DNA from: Muribaculaceae bacterium | GTDB lineage: Bacteria > Bacteroidota > Bacteroidia > Bacteroidales > Muribaculaceae | Length of the DNA: 64,000 bases | Assembly (NCBI GenBank): GCA_017619355.1 | Contig: JAFZSO010000057.1 | Location: 1-64,000, forward strand | Reading direction: 5' to 3' | In this document: positions 8,072 to 16,589 of the stretch, piece by piece | Position numbering within the stretch: position 1 is the first letter of the stretch | Layout: every line of letters starts with the position of its first letter | Program-made: the position numbers and the translations under genes | The notes under the pieces: generated by a model | Databases searched by the model: none | The model's input: the letters and a program-made list of their open reading frames with translations, nothing else | Told to the model about the DNA's origin: nothing

Positions 8072-9038
8072 CTTGGAGTTGTTTGACAAATTTCTTACAG
8101 AAGCGCTCGTGCGTGACAATCATGTAGATCATCATGGCGTTGAGCACCACTACCTCAAAGACGAAGTAGAGCCAGGGCACCTTGATGATGACCGAGATGA
8201 ACATGGCAATGATGCGCGTATTGAACGAGAGCATGTTGGTGTACTTCATCAGGGGCAGGCTCTTTTTGCGGAAGTCGGCTCTGAACTGCTGCGGGATAGC
8301 GGAGCCGTCGTTACCGAAACGCGCCTTGAGTTCACGGCGCAGACGCTGGAGCGCGGGAGTGAAGGCCTCTTGCTGTCGCGTGTAGTTGCGATAGAAGGCC
8401 ATGGTGAGCTTCTTCATGAAGTTCTTGCTCCACGATAGTTGGTTGTACTGCTCGGTGAGCGACTCTGAGCTGTCGAGTTCGCTGCCCTCCTCACCCTTGA
8501 GGAAGAAGAGGTGGAACTGGCGGTAGTAGTCGGCGCTTGCAGCCTGCTTGGCGTGGCACAGGCCAGCAAAGACGGCGAGCGACCAGATCATCCAGTTATG
8601 TCCGTGTCCGTAGCAGAAGTAGTCGCCCAGCAGGCTGTCGCCAAACTCCAGTTCGCGGAACACGAGTGAGAAGTAGATGGCGAAGAACCATAGGTCGCCA
8701 CTCACCCCATCGAGAATGCGTCCGATGCGGGAATACTGGTGTGTGAGTCGTGCCAGTTGGCCATCGGCACTATCGTAGGTGTTGGCCCAGATAATGAGGA
8801 AAATTCCCAGATAGTTGAGCCAGATGTAGGGTTGTGCTCCGAAGTAGAGCAGTATGCCACCAGCCACACCCAAAAATATGGATGCGATGGTAACGGCATT
8901 GGGCGTGATGCCCAGTTTTGAGAACAGTTTGGCCCACGCAAAGCCGAGGGGGCGGTAGAACCAGAGGTCGATGGTCTCCTCGGTGTCGAGCGATTTGAGC
9001 GACTGTTTATATTCGGTTCTTAAGTCTTTAATTGCCAT
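8052..9038 (-). CDS. CDP-alcohol phosphatidyltransferase, candidate phosphatidylinositol-phosphate synthase
   Basis: Integral membrane enzyme joining a CDP-activated lipid or alcohol to its partner. In 328 residues it has several hydrophobic helices and the family signature DSADGQLARLTHQYSRIG followed by RILDGVSGD. The first metal aspartates fit the D-x2-DG-x2-AR-x8-G-x3-D consensus, but the last two are separated by four residues instead of the usual three. It sits between an ATP-grasp gene and an HAD phosphatase, with inositol-phosphate synthase nearby, so transfer to or from inositol phosphate is likely. The exact acceptor (diacylglycerol or ceramide type) cannot be read from sequence. Confidence 0.85.
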   Translation of the reverse strand: MAIKDLRTEYKQSLKSLDTEETIDLWFYRPLGFAWAKLFSKLGITPNAVTIASIFLGVAGGILLYFGAQPYIWLNYLGIFLIIWANTYDSADGQLARLTHQYSRIGRILDGVSGDLWFFAIYFSLVFRELEFGDSLLGDYFCYGHGHNWMIWSLAVFAGLCHAKQAASADYYRQFHLFFLKGEEGSELDSSESLTEQYNQLSWSKNFMKKLTMAFYRNYTRQQEAFTPALQRLRRELKARFGNDGSAIPQQFRADFRKKSLPLMKYTNMLSFNTRIIAMFISVIIKVPWLYFVFEVVVLNAMMIYMIVTHERFCKKFVKQLQDGQYQQ

Positions 9039-9077
9039 ATTTCAATGGATTCAATGATTGAGAGAAGTGTGTATTGC

Positions 9078-9950
9078 TCAGGCATTGCTTTGATGCCCCT
9101 TGATGAGCGTGAGCACTCGCTTGGCGATGTGCGGGGCCGACTCCACGCGGCAGGGTGCGAAGCTGGGCCAGTCGTTGAAGTCGATGATTTGTATCTGCCC
9201 CTCGGGCGAAATGATGCAGTCGCCACCATAAATCTCTATGTTTAGCTCGTTGGCTGCCTGGTTGCAGATGTTTTTGAGCTCCTTGACGTCGAATGAGATG
9301 CCTTGAGCCTTGCCATTGACTTCTTCCAGGCCATACTTGCTGTGCCCTTGGTCAAAGGGATAGAACCAGAAGAAGAAGTTGGTGCCCCTCACGCCATAGA
9401 ACTTGACCAGGTCGCCCTCGAGATGCACATTGATGACGGCACGCTTGATGCCACGCAGGAAGTACTCCTGCAGCACCTCTTGGGCCTCCTCGGGATGGCG
9501 CACGTACGACACGTCTTCCTTGTGCATGGCATGGAAGTCACCACGCTTGATCCAGCAGCTCTTGAAGCCGCTCTTCTTGAGCATGGCCTTGACATTCTCG
9601 TCGGTGTTGACGATGAGGCTTGTGGGATAAGGTATGCCATTTCCCAGCAGTATGCGAGTCATGCGCTCTCGGGTGCAATTCTCGATGCCGTAGCCCGAGT
9701 TGACCACAAGGCGTCCTTCGTCCTCCAACTTCTGCAGGTTGGCGATAGACTCAGGTTGGCGGCACATGGTCATGATGTATTCTTCATTGACCCCTTGCTT
9801 GTTGAACTGCTCTTCACTGTAAATGTTGACGATGCAGCCACGCTTGCGCAACTGCTCGGCTGTGGCGTTGAAAATCGCGGTGTCGTTGCCAATGTGGTTG
9901 GGTGAGTAGACACCTGCACGCATGATTCCGGCTATATTAATAACTGCCAT
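9078..9950 (-). CDS. ATP-grasp family ligase of the inositol-lipid cluster
   Basis: A 290-residue protein with an ATP-grasp fold: a Rossmann-like N-terminal part (IMRAGVYSPNHIGND), a central lysine-bearing strand (CWIKRGDFHAM), and the C-terminal metal-binding strand EIYGGDCIISPEGQIQIID with FNDWPSF. Enzymes of this fold join a carboxylate to an amine or thiol via an acyl phosphate. Its position between the nucleotidyltransferase (12 bases) and CDP-alcohol transferase (39 bases) ties it to inositol-lipid synthesis, and the B. thetaiotaomicron cluster has a comparable unassigned member. A role in attaching an amino acid or other acid to the lipid headgroup is only a hypothesis. Confidence 0.7.
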   Translation of the reverse strand: MAVINIAGIMRAGVYSPNHIGNDTAIFNATAEQLRKRGCIVNIYSEEQFNKQGVNEEYIMTMCRQPESIANLQKLEDEGRLVVNSGYGIENCTRERMTRILLGNGIPYPTSLIVNTDENVKAMLKKSGFKSCWIKRGDFHAMHKEDVSYVRHPEEAQEVLQEYFLRGIKRAVINVHLEGDLVKFYGVRGTNFFFWFYPFDQGHSKYGLEEVNGKAQGISFDVKELKNICNQAANELNIEIYGGDCIISPEGQIQIIDFNDWPSFAPCRVESAPHIAKRVLTLIKGHQSNA

Positions 9951-9962
9951 ATTTGTAAAGAA

Positions 9963-10676
9963 TTAAGGGTTTTCGTTTATTGATGAAATGAACTGTTCGG
10001 CTACGGGAATGTCGGCGGCGTGATCCACATCGATAATCTTAGGGATGGAGAATGCCTTGAGGGCAAACTGGTGCTCGACTAGTGCCCGCTGGAAGTTGCG
10101 CATGCGCGCGATTCCGGCCTCAATGCACTCGTTAAGCACAGTGAAGGCCTTATGATTCATGGCATAGATGCCACCTGACACATATTTTGCGCCCTCAAAG
10201 GGTTTGTCACGGAAAGCCGTGATGTTCATGTCGTTGTCGACTTCGACATAGAGGGGTTTCTCGTCGTCGATGAAGGGAGTCACCGCCCATAGGCCATCGT
10301 GTTCATCGTCGGCCTCGAAGGCCTCGATGTAGCGAGCAAAATCTTGTTCGCGGAAGATGGTGTCGACCGTGGTGAGGCAGAACTTGCCCTCGGGCAGCAC
10401 CTTGCTCAGTTCCCAAAAGCTGTGCATGGAGCTGGGAGTGGTCTTCACCACCACATTGAAGGGCACGGGCAGTTGCAGGGTTGCGAGGAATTCCCGCACC
10501 TGGGTCATGTGTTCGTTGACGATGACGCTGATGCTCTGCGCCTGACAACGCAGGAATATGTTGATGAGCCGCTCAATCATGGGTTCACCATTGAGATTGA
10601 CGAGGGGTTTGGGTTTCCTTACTCCCTCTTGCGCAAGTCGTGAGCCTTCTCCGGCAGCAATGATAGCATAGTTCAT
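9963..10676 (-). CDS. Sugar- or inositol-phosphate nucleotidyltransferase
   Basis: A NTP-transferase of about 237 residues. The N-terminal nucleotide-binding motif is IIAAGEGSRL with the following KPKPLVNLNGEPMIERL, and a metal-binding Asp is in CLTTVDTIF. The start is the ATG before NYAII; an in-frame TTG two codons earlier is less likely. It lies 18 bases past pdxA and 12 before the ATP-grasp gene. In archaea a related domain makes CDP-inositol and is fused to a CDP-alcohol transferase, so CTP:inositol-1-phosphate cytidylyltransferase is a reasonable guess. UDP- or GDP-sugar formation is equally open. Confidence 0.75.
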   Translation of the reverse strand: MNYAIIAAGEGSRLAQEGVRKPKPLVNLNGEPMIERLINIFLRCQAQSISVIVNEHMTQVREFLATLQLPVPFNVVVKTTPSSMHSFWELSKVLPEGKFCLTTVDTIFREQDFARYIEAFEADDEHDGLWAVTPFIDDEKPLYVEVDNDMNITAFRDKPFEGAKYVSGGIYAMNHKAFTVLNECIEAGIARMRNFQRALVEHQFALKAFSIPKIIDVDHAADIPVAEQFISSINENP

Positions 10677-10694
10677 GGTCAACGTTAGTTTAAA

Positions 10695-11825
10695 TCATGA
10701 TAAAATGGATTGTCCGGCTTCGTCCTCGTCCTTGGTGAGGTCGAGCACCACATTGTCCTTGCTGTGGTCGAAGTACTGCTTGCGCAGCGGGTTCCGGTGA
10801 TTCTCGTCATAGGTGCATCGATTGCGGAACACATCGATTGCAGTGTAGATGGCATGGCGCAGCGAGTCTTCGTGTGCAATTCCTTTGCCGGCAATGTCAT
10901 AGCCCGTTCCGTGGTCGGGACTGGTGCGCACAAAGGGAAGGCCGGCTGTGAAGTTCACGCCGCTGTGCATAGCGAGTGTCTTGAAGGGAACCAGACCTTG
11001 ATCGTGATACATTGCCACCACGCCGTCGAAGTGCTCAAAGAGGCGGTTGCCGAAGAAACCGTCGGCGGCATAGGGGCCGAAACACAACATCTTGCGGCTA
11101 CAGGCTTCCTGAATGGCGGGAACGATGGCTTCCTGTTCCTCGTTGCCCATGAGCCCATGCTCACCGGCATGAGGGTTGAGGGCCAGCACAGCAATGCGGG
11201 GTGCCTCGAGGTTGAAGTCGCGGATGAGCGACCTGTTGAATCGCTGAATGGTGGAGAGTACAGCTTCCTTGGTGATGAACTTGGGCAGTTCGGCAATGGG
11301 TTTGTGAATAGTGACCAAAGCCACCCTGAGCTGTTCAGAGCACATGATCATCATCGCCTTCTCGCCGGTTCCTAGACTGGCTTCGAGATACTCGGTGTGG
11401 CCAGGGAAGTGGAACTCGTTGCTCTGGATGTTCTCCTTGCTGATGGGGGCGGTGACGAGCACATCGATTTTGCCCTCCTTCAGGTGCTTGACGGCGGCCT
11501 CAAGAGCCAGGAACGCTGCGTGACCAGCCTGCTTGTCGGGTTGCCCGAGATCGATTTTCACATCTTCGTGACAGGTCTCGAACAGATTGGGCATGTTGTC
11601 GCGCAAGTTGTTGATGTCGCGTGTGAAATGTATCTGGAAAGCGGGCATATCAATGGCCTTGCGGTGATAGGTGAGAATCTTGCTCGAGCCATAGACGATG
11701 GGTTGGCAGAGTTCCAGCAGACCGCTGTTGCTGATGGTCTTGAGAATGACCTCGTAGCCGATGCCATTGGTGTCGCCTTGCGTGATGCCCACGCGTATTT
11801 TCTTTTTATTGTTATTATTTATCAT
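10695..11825 (-). CDS. pdxA: 4-hydroxythreonine-4-phosphate dehydrogenase
   Basis: Oxidises 4-phosphohydroxy-L-threonine in the DXP-dependent pathway to pyridoxal phosphate. The 376 residues match PdxA throughout: ITQGDTNGIGYEVI at the start, VLVTAPISKENI, the metal-binding HTEYLE, LNPHAGEHG, and MYHDQGLVPFKTL with RTSPDHGTGYDIAGKG. It lies in the minus-strand run between the GT-C glycosyltransferase (78 bases) and the nucleotidyltransferase (18 bases). PLP is the cofactor of serine palmitoyltransferase, so a loose link to sphingolipid production is imaginable but not shown. Confidence 0.95.
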   Translation of the reverse strand: MINNNNKKKIRVGITQGDTNGIGYEVILKTISNSGLLELCQPIVYGSSKILTYHRKAIDMPAFQIHFTRDINNLRDNMPNLFETCHEDVKIDLGQPDKQAGHAAFLALEAAVKHLKEGKIDVLVTAPISKENIQSNEFHFPGHTEYLEASLGTGEKAMMIMCSEQLRVALVTIHKPIAELPKFITKEAVLSTIQRFNRSLIRDFNLEAPRIAVLALNPHAGEHGLMGNEEQEAIVPAIQEACSRKMLCFGPYAADGFFGNRLFEHFDGVVAMYHDQGLVPFKTLAMHSGVNFTAGLPFVRTSPDHGTGYDIAGKGIAHEDSLRHAIYTAIDVFRNRCTYDENHRNPLRKQYFDHSKDNVVLDLTKDEDEAGQSILS

Positions 11826-11903
11826 CCTTATAATTGATAATTTATCTTATTTATGATTATATAGAGTGGTCAAAATTACAACAAATTCAGCAAATAGACA
11901 AAC

Positions 11904-13502
11904 TTATTTGCCGAGTGCTGCATTTTGAGTGCTTGCGGTGACAGGTGCTTCATGCCATTGCTTGAGCAGAATGTCGTGTGGCGATGGCACCGTGAAGGGC
12001 TCGGGCGGAGCGGTGAGGTCGTGGTGTGTGTAGAGCGTGTAGAGCAGGTCGTCACAGCGGTCAATTTTGTCGCGACGGTTGAAATCCCATTTGTGATAGC
12101 CCCACTGGTGCAGTTGTGCATCGTGGGTGGTGTCGGCTACAAACACAAAGTCGGCCTGACCAGTGCGCACGGCCTCCTCCTGGTTATGTCTCATCTCGGG
12201 TGTGGCACCGTTCTGCCCCGACCAGTAGAGGCAGCCGGGCAGACCTTCTGCGGGTGTCTCGAAGCCGGTGCTATAGCAATCCCAATAAATGACTCGGGGC
12301 TCTGGCACCTGCTGGAGCAAGTAGGCATAGCGGTAGTAGGCTTCGCGTCCAGGATGGTCATAGGTGAAGAAATTGTGTGGCACGATGGCTATGCTCCATG
12401 CTCCGGCAGCCGATACGGCAATGATGGCCACGGCCGCCACTGCTATGGCGCGCGGTTCACGGTTGCAGCGCCGTTTTAGGGTGGCAAGCAGCGCCACGAT
12501 GCCGAAGTAGAGGGTCCAGGTGCAGGTGTTGTAGTAATAGAGCCACCAGGCGTTGGGAATGGTGCACAGGAAGAACCAGCACAGGGCCACCACGGGGAAA
12601 AAACCGAAGCGACGGACCTTGCGCCAGTGCCACAAGGCTCCCGCCAGGCACAGCAAGGGGAAGAGCGTGACGATGCGGTGGTGCTTGAGTTTAAGCAGGA
12701 TGTCGACGAGTGTGCCGTTCTGGGCTCGCAGATGCTTGAGCGTGGCAAGGGTGTTGACAAAATATTCCTGTACAAATGCCTGGAAAGTGCCTGTTACGGC
12801 AAAGTAGATTGCCCATGGCAAAAGAACCGTCGCAAAGCCTGCCACTGTCCATCCCAGCGAAGCAAGGATGCTCACGCCATGCTTGCGTGCCACCACCATG
12901 GCATAGAGGGCAAAGATGCCGAGCATAGGCACCAGCGAGTACTTCATCATGAACACGCAGCCCATGGCCGCTCCCATGCCGGCCAGGAACATGGCGATGC
13001 GCCTGCGAGTGAGGGCCTCGTCATAGACCAGCCGTGTGCAGGCATAGAGGCAATAGGCAATGAGGGGTTGAGCAAAGTCCTCGGTCTTGATTTCCTCGTG
13101 AATGTAAGGGTAGAAGTAGGCCATGAGCATGAGCAAGGCGCAGATGAGAGCCCAGCGCCTGTTGCCCAGCACGATGCTTGCCGTGCGGTAGATGAGCCAT
13201 AGGGTGATGACATAGTTCAGGCAGGTGAGCCAGAACACGCCGGTATAGTCGCGCGGACTCAGCAGATAGCCTGCTCCGTAGATGAGCCACAGCAAGGGGC
13301 CTTTGGAATCGGTGAAGTCGACGTAGGGAGTCATGCCGTTAGCCCACGCCTTGCCGCACAGGTAGAACCACGCCGAGTCGACCCTGTTGAAGAGGTCGTG
13401 CAGATAACTGTCGGGCGAGACCAGCAGCAAGGCGGCAATCACCGCGATGACGATCAGGCCCAGCACTCTTATCTTATCGATGACGGTATCGGCGGTAGGC
13501 AT
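11904..13502 (-). CDS. GT-C membrane glycosyltransferase (PMT/ArnT-like)
   Basis: A 532-residue polytopic membrane protein with about ten hydrophobic helices. An early loop contains FNRVDSAWFYLCGKAW and YVDFTDSKGPLLWLIY, typical of polyprenyl-phosphate-sugar-dependent GT-C enzymes, where an Asp in the first loop is catalytic. The soluble C-terminal part holds RVIYWDCYSTGFETPAEG. It lies nine bases downstream of a GT2 of the polyprenyl-phosphate-sugar synthase type. The pair probably makes a lipid-linked sugar and moves it to a periplasmic acceptor. The acceptor is unknown; inositol lipid is one possibility given the downstream genes. Confidence 0.75.
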   Translation of the reverse strand: MPTADTVIDKIRVLGLIVIAVIAALLLVSPDSYLHDLFNRVDSAWFYLCGKAWANGMTPYVDFTDSKGPLLWLIYGAGYLLSPRDYTGVFWLTCLNYVITLWLIYRTASIVLGNRRWALICALLMLMAYFYPYIHEEIKTEDFAQPLIAYCLYACTRLVYDEALTRRRIAMFLAGMGAAMGCVFMMKYSLVPMLGIFALYAMVVARKHGVSILASLGWTVAGFATVLLPWAIYFAVTGTFQAFVQEYFVNTLATLKHLRAQNGTLVDILLKLKHHRIVTLFPLLCLAGALWHWRKVRRFGFFPVVALCWFFLCTIPNAWWLYYYNTCTWTLYFGIVALLATLKRRCNREPRAIAVAAVAIIAVSAAGAWSIAIVPHNFFTYDHPGREAYYRYAYLLQQVPEPRVIYWDCYSTGFETPAEGLPGCLYWSGQNGATPEMRHNQEEAVRTGQADFVFVADTTHDAQLHQWGYHKWDFNRRDKIDRCDDLLYTLYTHHDLTAPPEPFTVPSPHDILLKQWHEAPVTASTQNAALGK

Positions 13503-13511
13503 GGTGCGCGT

Positions 13512-14462
13512 TTACTGCATGATTTCTTCTTCTACGTTGTAGCGCGGTCGGTCCTTGACTTCAATGTAGATTTTGCCTATATATTCGCCCACGATGCCCA
13601 GGCCTATGAGCACACAGCCGCCAATGAACCACAGCGAGAGGATGAGCGAGGCCCAACCGCTCACGGTGCGGCCGCTGAAGTAGGCAATGAGCACATAGAT
13701 GAGAATGCCCAGAGCAATGAGCGTGAAGATGATGCCCAGGGTGAGCACCATGCGCACGGGCTTGATGCTGAACGAGGTGATGCCATTGACGGCAAAGTTC
13801 AGCATCTTGCTCAGCGGGTACTTGCTCTCGCCCGCCACGCGCTCGGTGCGGTCGTAGAAGACGGAGTCGGTCCGGTACCCCACCAGCGGCACAATGCCTC
13901 GCAAGAACAGGTTTCGCTCTCGATACTTCATGAGTTGGCACACGGCACGGCGGCTCATCAGACGGTAGTCGGCATGGTTATGCACGCTCTTCACGCCCAA
14001 GTGGCGCATGAGTTTGTAGAAGGCCAGCGCCGAGTTGCGCTTGAACCAGGTGTCGCTCTTGCGCTCACGTCGCACACCGTACACAATGTCACTGCCCTGG
14101 TGGTATTTCTCCACCATCTCGGTCATCACCTTCACATCGTCTTGCAGGTCGGCATCAATGCTGATGATGATGTCGGCACGTTCACTGGCGGCCTCAAGTC
14201 CAGCCATAAGGGCATTTTGGTGCCCCACGTTGCCTGCGAGTTTCAGGCCGCACACCTGCTTGTGCTGACGGGTGTGCTCCTCGATGAGCTGCCAAGTAGA
14301 GTCGATGGAGCCGTCGTTGACGTAGAGTATACGGCTATCCTCGCCCACCAGTTGGGCGTCGATCATGGCCTGGAGTTGCTCCTGCAACCGCTCGGTGGTG
14401 AGGGGTAGTACCTCCTGCTCATTGTAGCAGGGTACTACTATATACAAAACGTCTTTTTTCAT
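13512..14462 (-). CDS. GT2 glycosyltransferase, polyprenyl-phosphate sugar synthase type (GtrB/DPM-like)
   Basis: Transfers a sugar from a nucleotide sugar to polyprenyl phosphate at the inner face of the membrane. The 316 residues have the GT2 start IVVPCYNEQEVLP, the metal-binding SIDADLQDD, GYRTDSVFYDRTERVAGESKY-type acceptor region, and two C-terminal helices (MVLTLGIIFTLIALGILIYV and SLWFIGGCVLIGLGIVGEYI), as in GtrB. It is the first gene of the minus-strand run and precedes a GT-C enzyme by nine bases, the usual donor-maker/donor-user pairing. Confidence 0.88.
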   Translation of the reverse strand: MKKDVLYIVVPCYNEQEVLPLTTERLQEQLQAMIDAQLVGEDSRILYVNDGSIDSTWQLIEEHTRQHKQVCGLKLAGNVGHQNALMAGLEAASERADIIISIDADLQDDVKVMTEMVEKYHQGSDIVYGVRRERKSDTWFKRNSALAFYKLMRHLGVKSVHNHADYRLMSRRAVCQLMKYRERNLFLRGIVPLVGYRTDSVFYDRTERVAGESKYPLSKMLNFAVNGITSFSIKPVRMVLTLGIIFTLIALGILIYVLIAYFSGRTVSGWASLILSLWFIGGCVLIGLGIVGEYIGKIYIEVKDRPRYNVEEEIMQ

Positions 14463-14471
14463 ATTCTCGGT

Positions 14472-16559
14472 TTAAATTACGCCTAAAATAATGTTGATTA
14501 AATAGGTGACATCGCTCACGTTCACACCACCTGAGCCATTCACATCGCCGGCTTCCAGGTTCATCGGAATGACTCCTAAAATCATGTTGATGAGTGCTGT
14601 GACGTCGCTCACGTTCACTTGGCCATCACGGTTCACGTCACCACGCTCATACTGTTGCCCAGCTGTGAGGGTGACTTCTATCACATTCGACCAGTCAGAC
14701 TGTGAGTTGGCACCGATGGCTTTCACCTTGTATTCGTAGGTGGCGTTCTCGGTAAGATTTTGCACCATATAGTTTGTGCCAGTGATGCCAGTGATGGTGC
14801 GGGTGTTTTCGTCGCCGCTCTCGCTCACGGCCTTGGCAGTGGATGCATCGCCGGCATATACCTTCACATTTTTCAGCTGAACGCGCTTCTTTGACGCGAG
14901 GCTCTCGATCTTGATGCGGTTGATGGGACTTGCTACGCCAGTGAGCACGGCCGTGTAGACGGCATCGGTGGCGGTGAGGGTGAAGGTCTCGCTGTCGAGT
15001 TCGTTCTCGTTCCCGTCAATGACGCTCACCTTCATTTGCGTGCCGCTGTCGCTGCCATAGTAGCTGGCAGTGGTCTTGACCGTAACAACGCCATTGCTGG
15101 TGGTGAGGTTGACGACCGGACTGATGATATAACCAGAACCATTGCTGGTACCCAGGCGGAAGCAACCGTTTGCCGCATCCTCATAAGTTTTGCCGTAGGC
15201 GGTCCAGGTGGTAGAGCCACTGCTCATGTCCTCTTCGAGCAGCAAGGTATAGGTGGGTGTGGGTGGAACATAGCCTTTCTTGCTCACATAGAGGGTGTAG
15301 GTCTGTGCGTCGGTCACGGCATTCCAGTTGGCCTTAAACGAAGTGGCGTTGATATTGGTGGCATCGGTAGCCACGGGAACATCGATGCTGGTGCCGTGCA
15401 CGACAGCAGTGAGGGTGACAGTAGCACTCACCTCGTTGCTTGCAACGGTGAGGGTGCCTGTATAGGTCCCGGGGTTGTTGCTGTTGAAGGTGACATAGAT
15501 TTCGGTGCCGCTGATGGCGTCTGCTGCGCTAATGGTCTGCGGATAGGCCGAGAAGCCATCGCCTGTGATGCTCACATTGAGGGTCTGCAGCAGCTCGAGA
15601 CCTTCGACATCTATCGTGGCGGTAAGACGGTTGCCGGGAGTGGTGCTGCCCATGTCGATGGTGGAACCATCAACGGGCAGTGTGAGTTCGGGATTAGTGG
15701 GTGTGACACTACCGCCAGGAGTCCAGTTCTGACCCACTTTGTTGCCCCACACATATTCTACCAGTTCGGGATAGTCGATATAGGGGTTGCGGTTGCCCTG
15801 CTTTACAGACTTAGCGCTATAGATGGAGTCATTACGGGCTATCTCCTTTTGGCTCACGGGGTCGAGGCGGTGCCACTCGAGCAGCATCTGCAATGCCCAA
15901 TCTTTAAACACGGGGTAACTGTTCATCGCCAGCATGGATGACGATTGATTATAGTTCCAGGTGCTGATTTCGTCGTTATAGCAAGTGGCAAGATAGAAGT
16001 AAGAGCGTGCAAAGTCGCCCTTGTACTCGTCGTCGGGTTCAAACACTGTGCCGCTGTAGCCGCTACGGGTGCTGGGACCAAGTTTGCCCTTTGCAACGAT
16101 ATCGCCGTTGCTGAGTCGGGTGCCGTTGGCACACTCTCCAAAGGGATTACTGCTACGCTGGCTGTTTACACGGATATCGGTGGGGTAGAGATGGAACAGG
16201 TCGGTGTAGGCTTTATGACTGCTGCTGCCACCAAACCAGCTGTTAGGGAAAGAGTGCTCGCGATTCCAGCCTTCACCCACATTGCTGGCGCTTGAGCCAT
16301 TGTCGTTGGGCCCGTATACGGCAGTAGAGTACATGTCGAGGATGTGGTTGTTTTCATCTAAGTCATACTTCTGCATAAACGTGAGCACCTGGCCATAACT
16401 GAGTTTGGTATGAGTCTTGATAATGTTATACAGAGCAGTGAGCAGTGCTTCACCAGTTTTGTTCTGTGCTGCGTTGTAGTAGCCAGTGGGCACTGATGCC
16501 AACATCATTACCGGGAAGGCAATGAGGGCCACTATAGTGCTGATAAAATACTTTTTCAT
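14472..16559 (-). CDS. Secreted endonuclease I with fibronectin-like domain and dockerin-like tag
   Basis: A 695-residue exported protein (signal MKKYFISTIVALIAFPVMMLAS). Residues about 20-260 are an endonuclease I domain: GEGWNREHSFPNSWFGG, TDLFHLYPTDIRVN and SNPFGECANG, with the catalytic His and metal-binding Asn. A beta-sandwich region follows (about 290-390), then a fibronectin type III module split around a lectin-like insert. Two dockerin-like calcium loops (DVNRDGQVNVSD and DVNGSGGVNVSD) close the protein. It probably degrades extracellular nucleic acid for nutrients. It ends 10 bases before the GT2 gene on the same strand. Confidence 0.88.
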   Translation of the reverse strand: MKKYFISTIVALIAFPVMMLASVPTGYYNAAQNKTGEALLTALYNIIKTHTKLSYGQVLTFMQKYDLDENNHILDMYSTAVYGPNDNGSSASNVGEGWNREHSFPNSWFGGSSSHKAYTDLFHLYPTDIRVNSQRSSNPFGECANGTRLSNGDIVAKGKLGPSTRSGYSGTVFEPDDEYKGDFARSYFYLATCYNDEISTWNYNQSSSMLAMNSYPVFKDWALQMLLEWHRLDPVSQKEIARNDSIYSAKSVKQGNRNPYIDYPELVEYVWGNKVGQNWTPGGSVTPTNPELTLPVDGSTIDMGSTTPGNRLTATIDVEGLELLQTLNVSITGDGFSAYPQTISAADAISGTEIYVTFNSNNPGTYTGTLTVASNEVSATVTLTAVVHGTSIDVPVATDATNINATSFKANWNAVTDAQTYTLYVSKKGYVPPTPTYTLLLEEDMSSGSTTWTAYGKTYEDAANGCFRLGTSNGSGYIISPVVNLTTSNGVVTVKTTASYYGSDSGTQMKVSVIDGNENELDSETFTLTATDAVYTAVLTGVASPINRIKIESLASKKRVQLKNVKVYAGDASTAKAVSESGDENTRTITGITGTNYMVQNLTENATYEYKVKAIGANSQSDWSNVIEVTLTAGQQYERGDVNRDGQVNVSDVTALINMILGVIPMNLEAGDVNGSGGVNVSDVTYLINIILGVI

Positions 16560-16589
16560 AGTTATTGAGTTTTTGTGTGTTTTCAGTTA

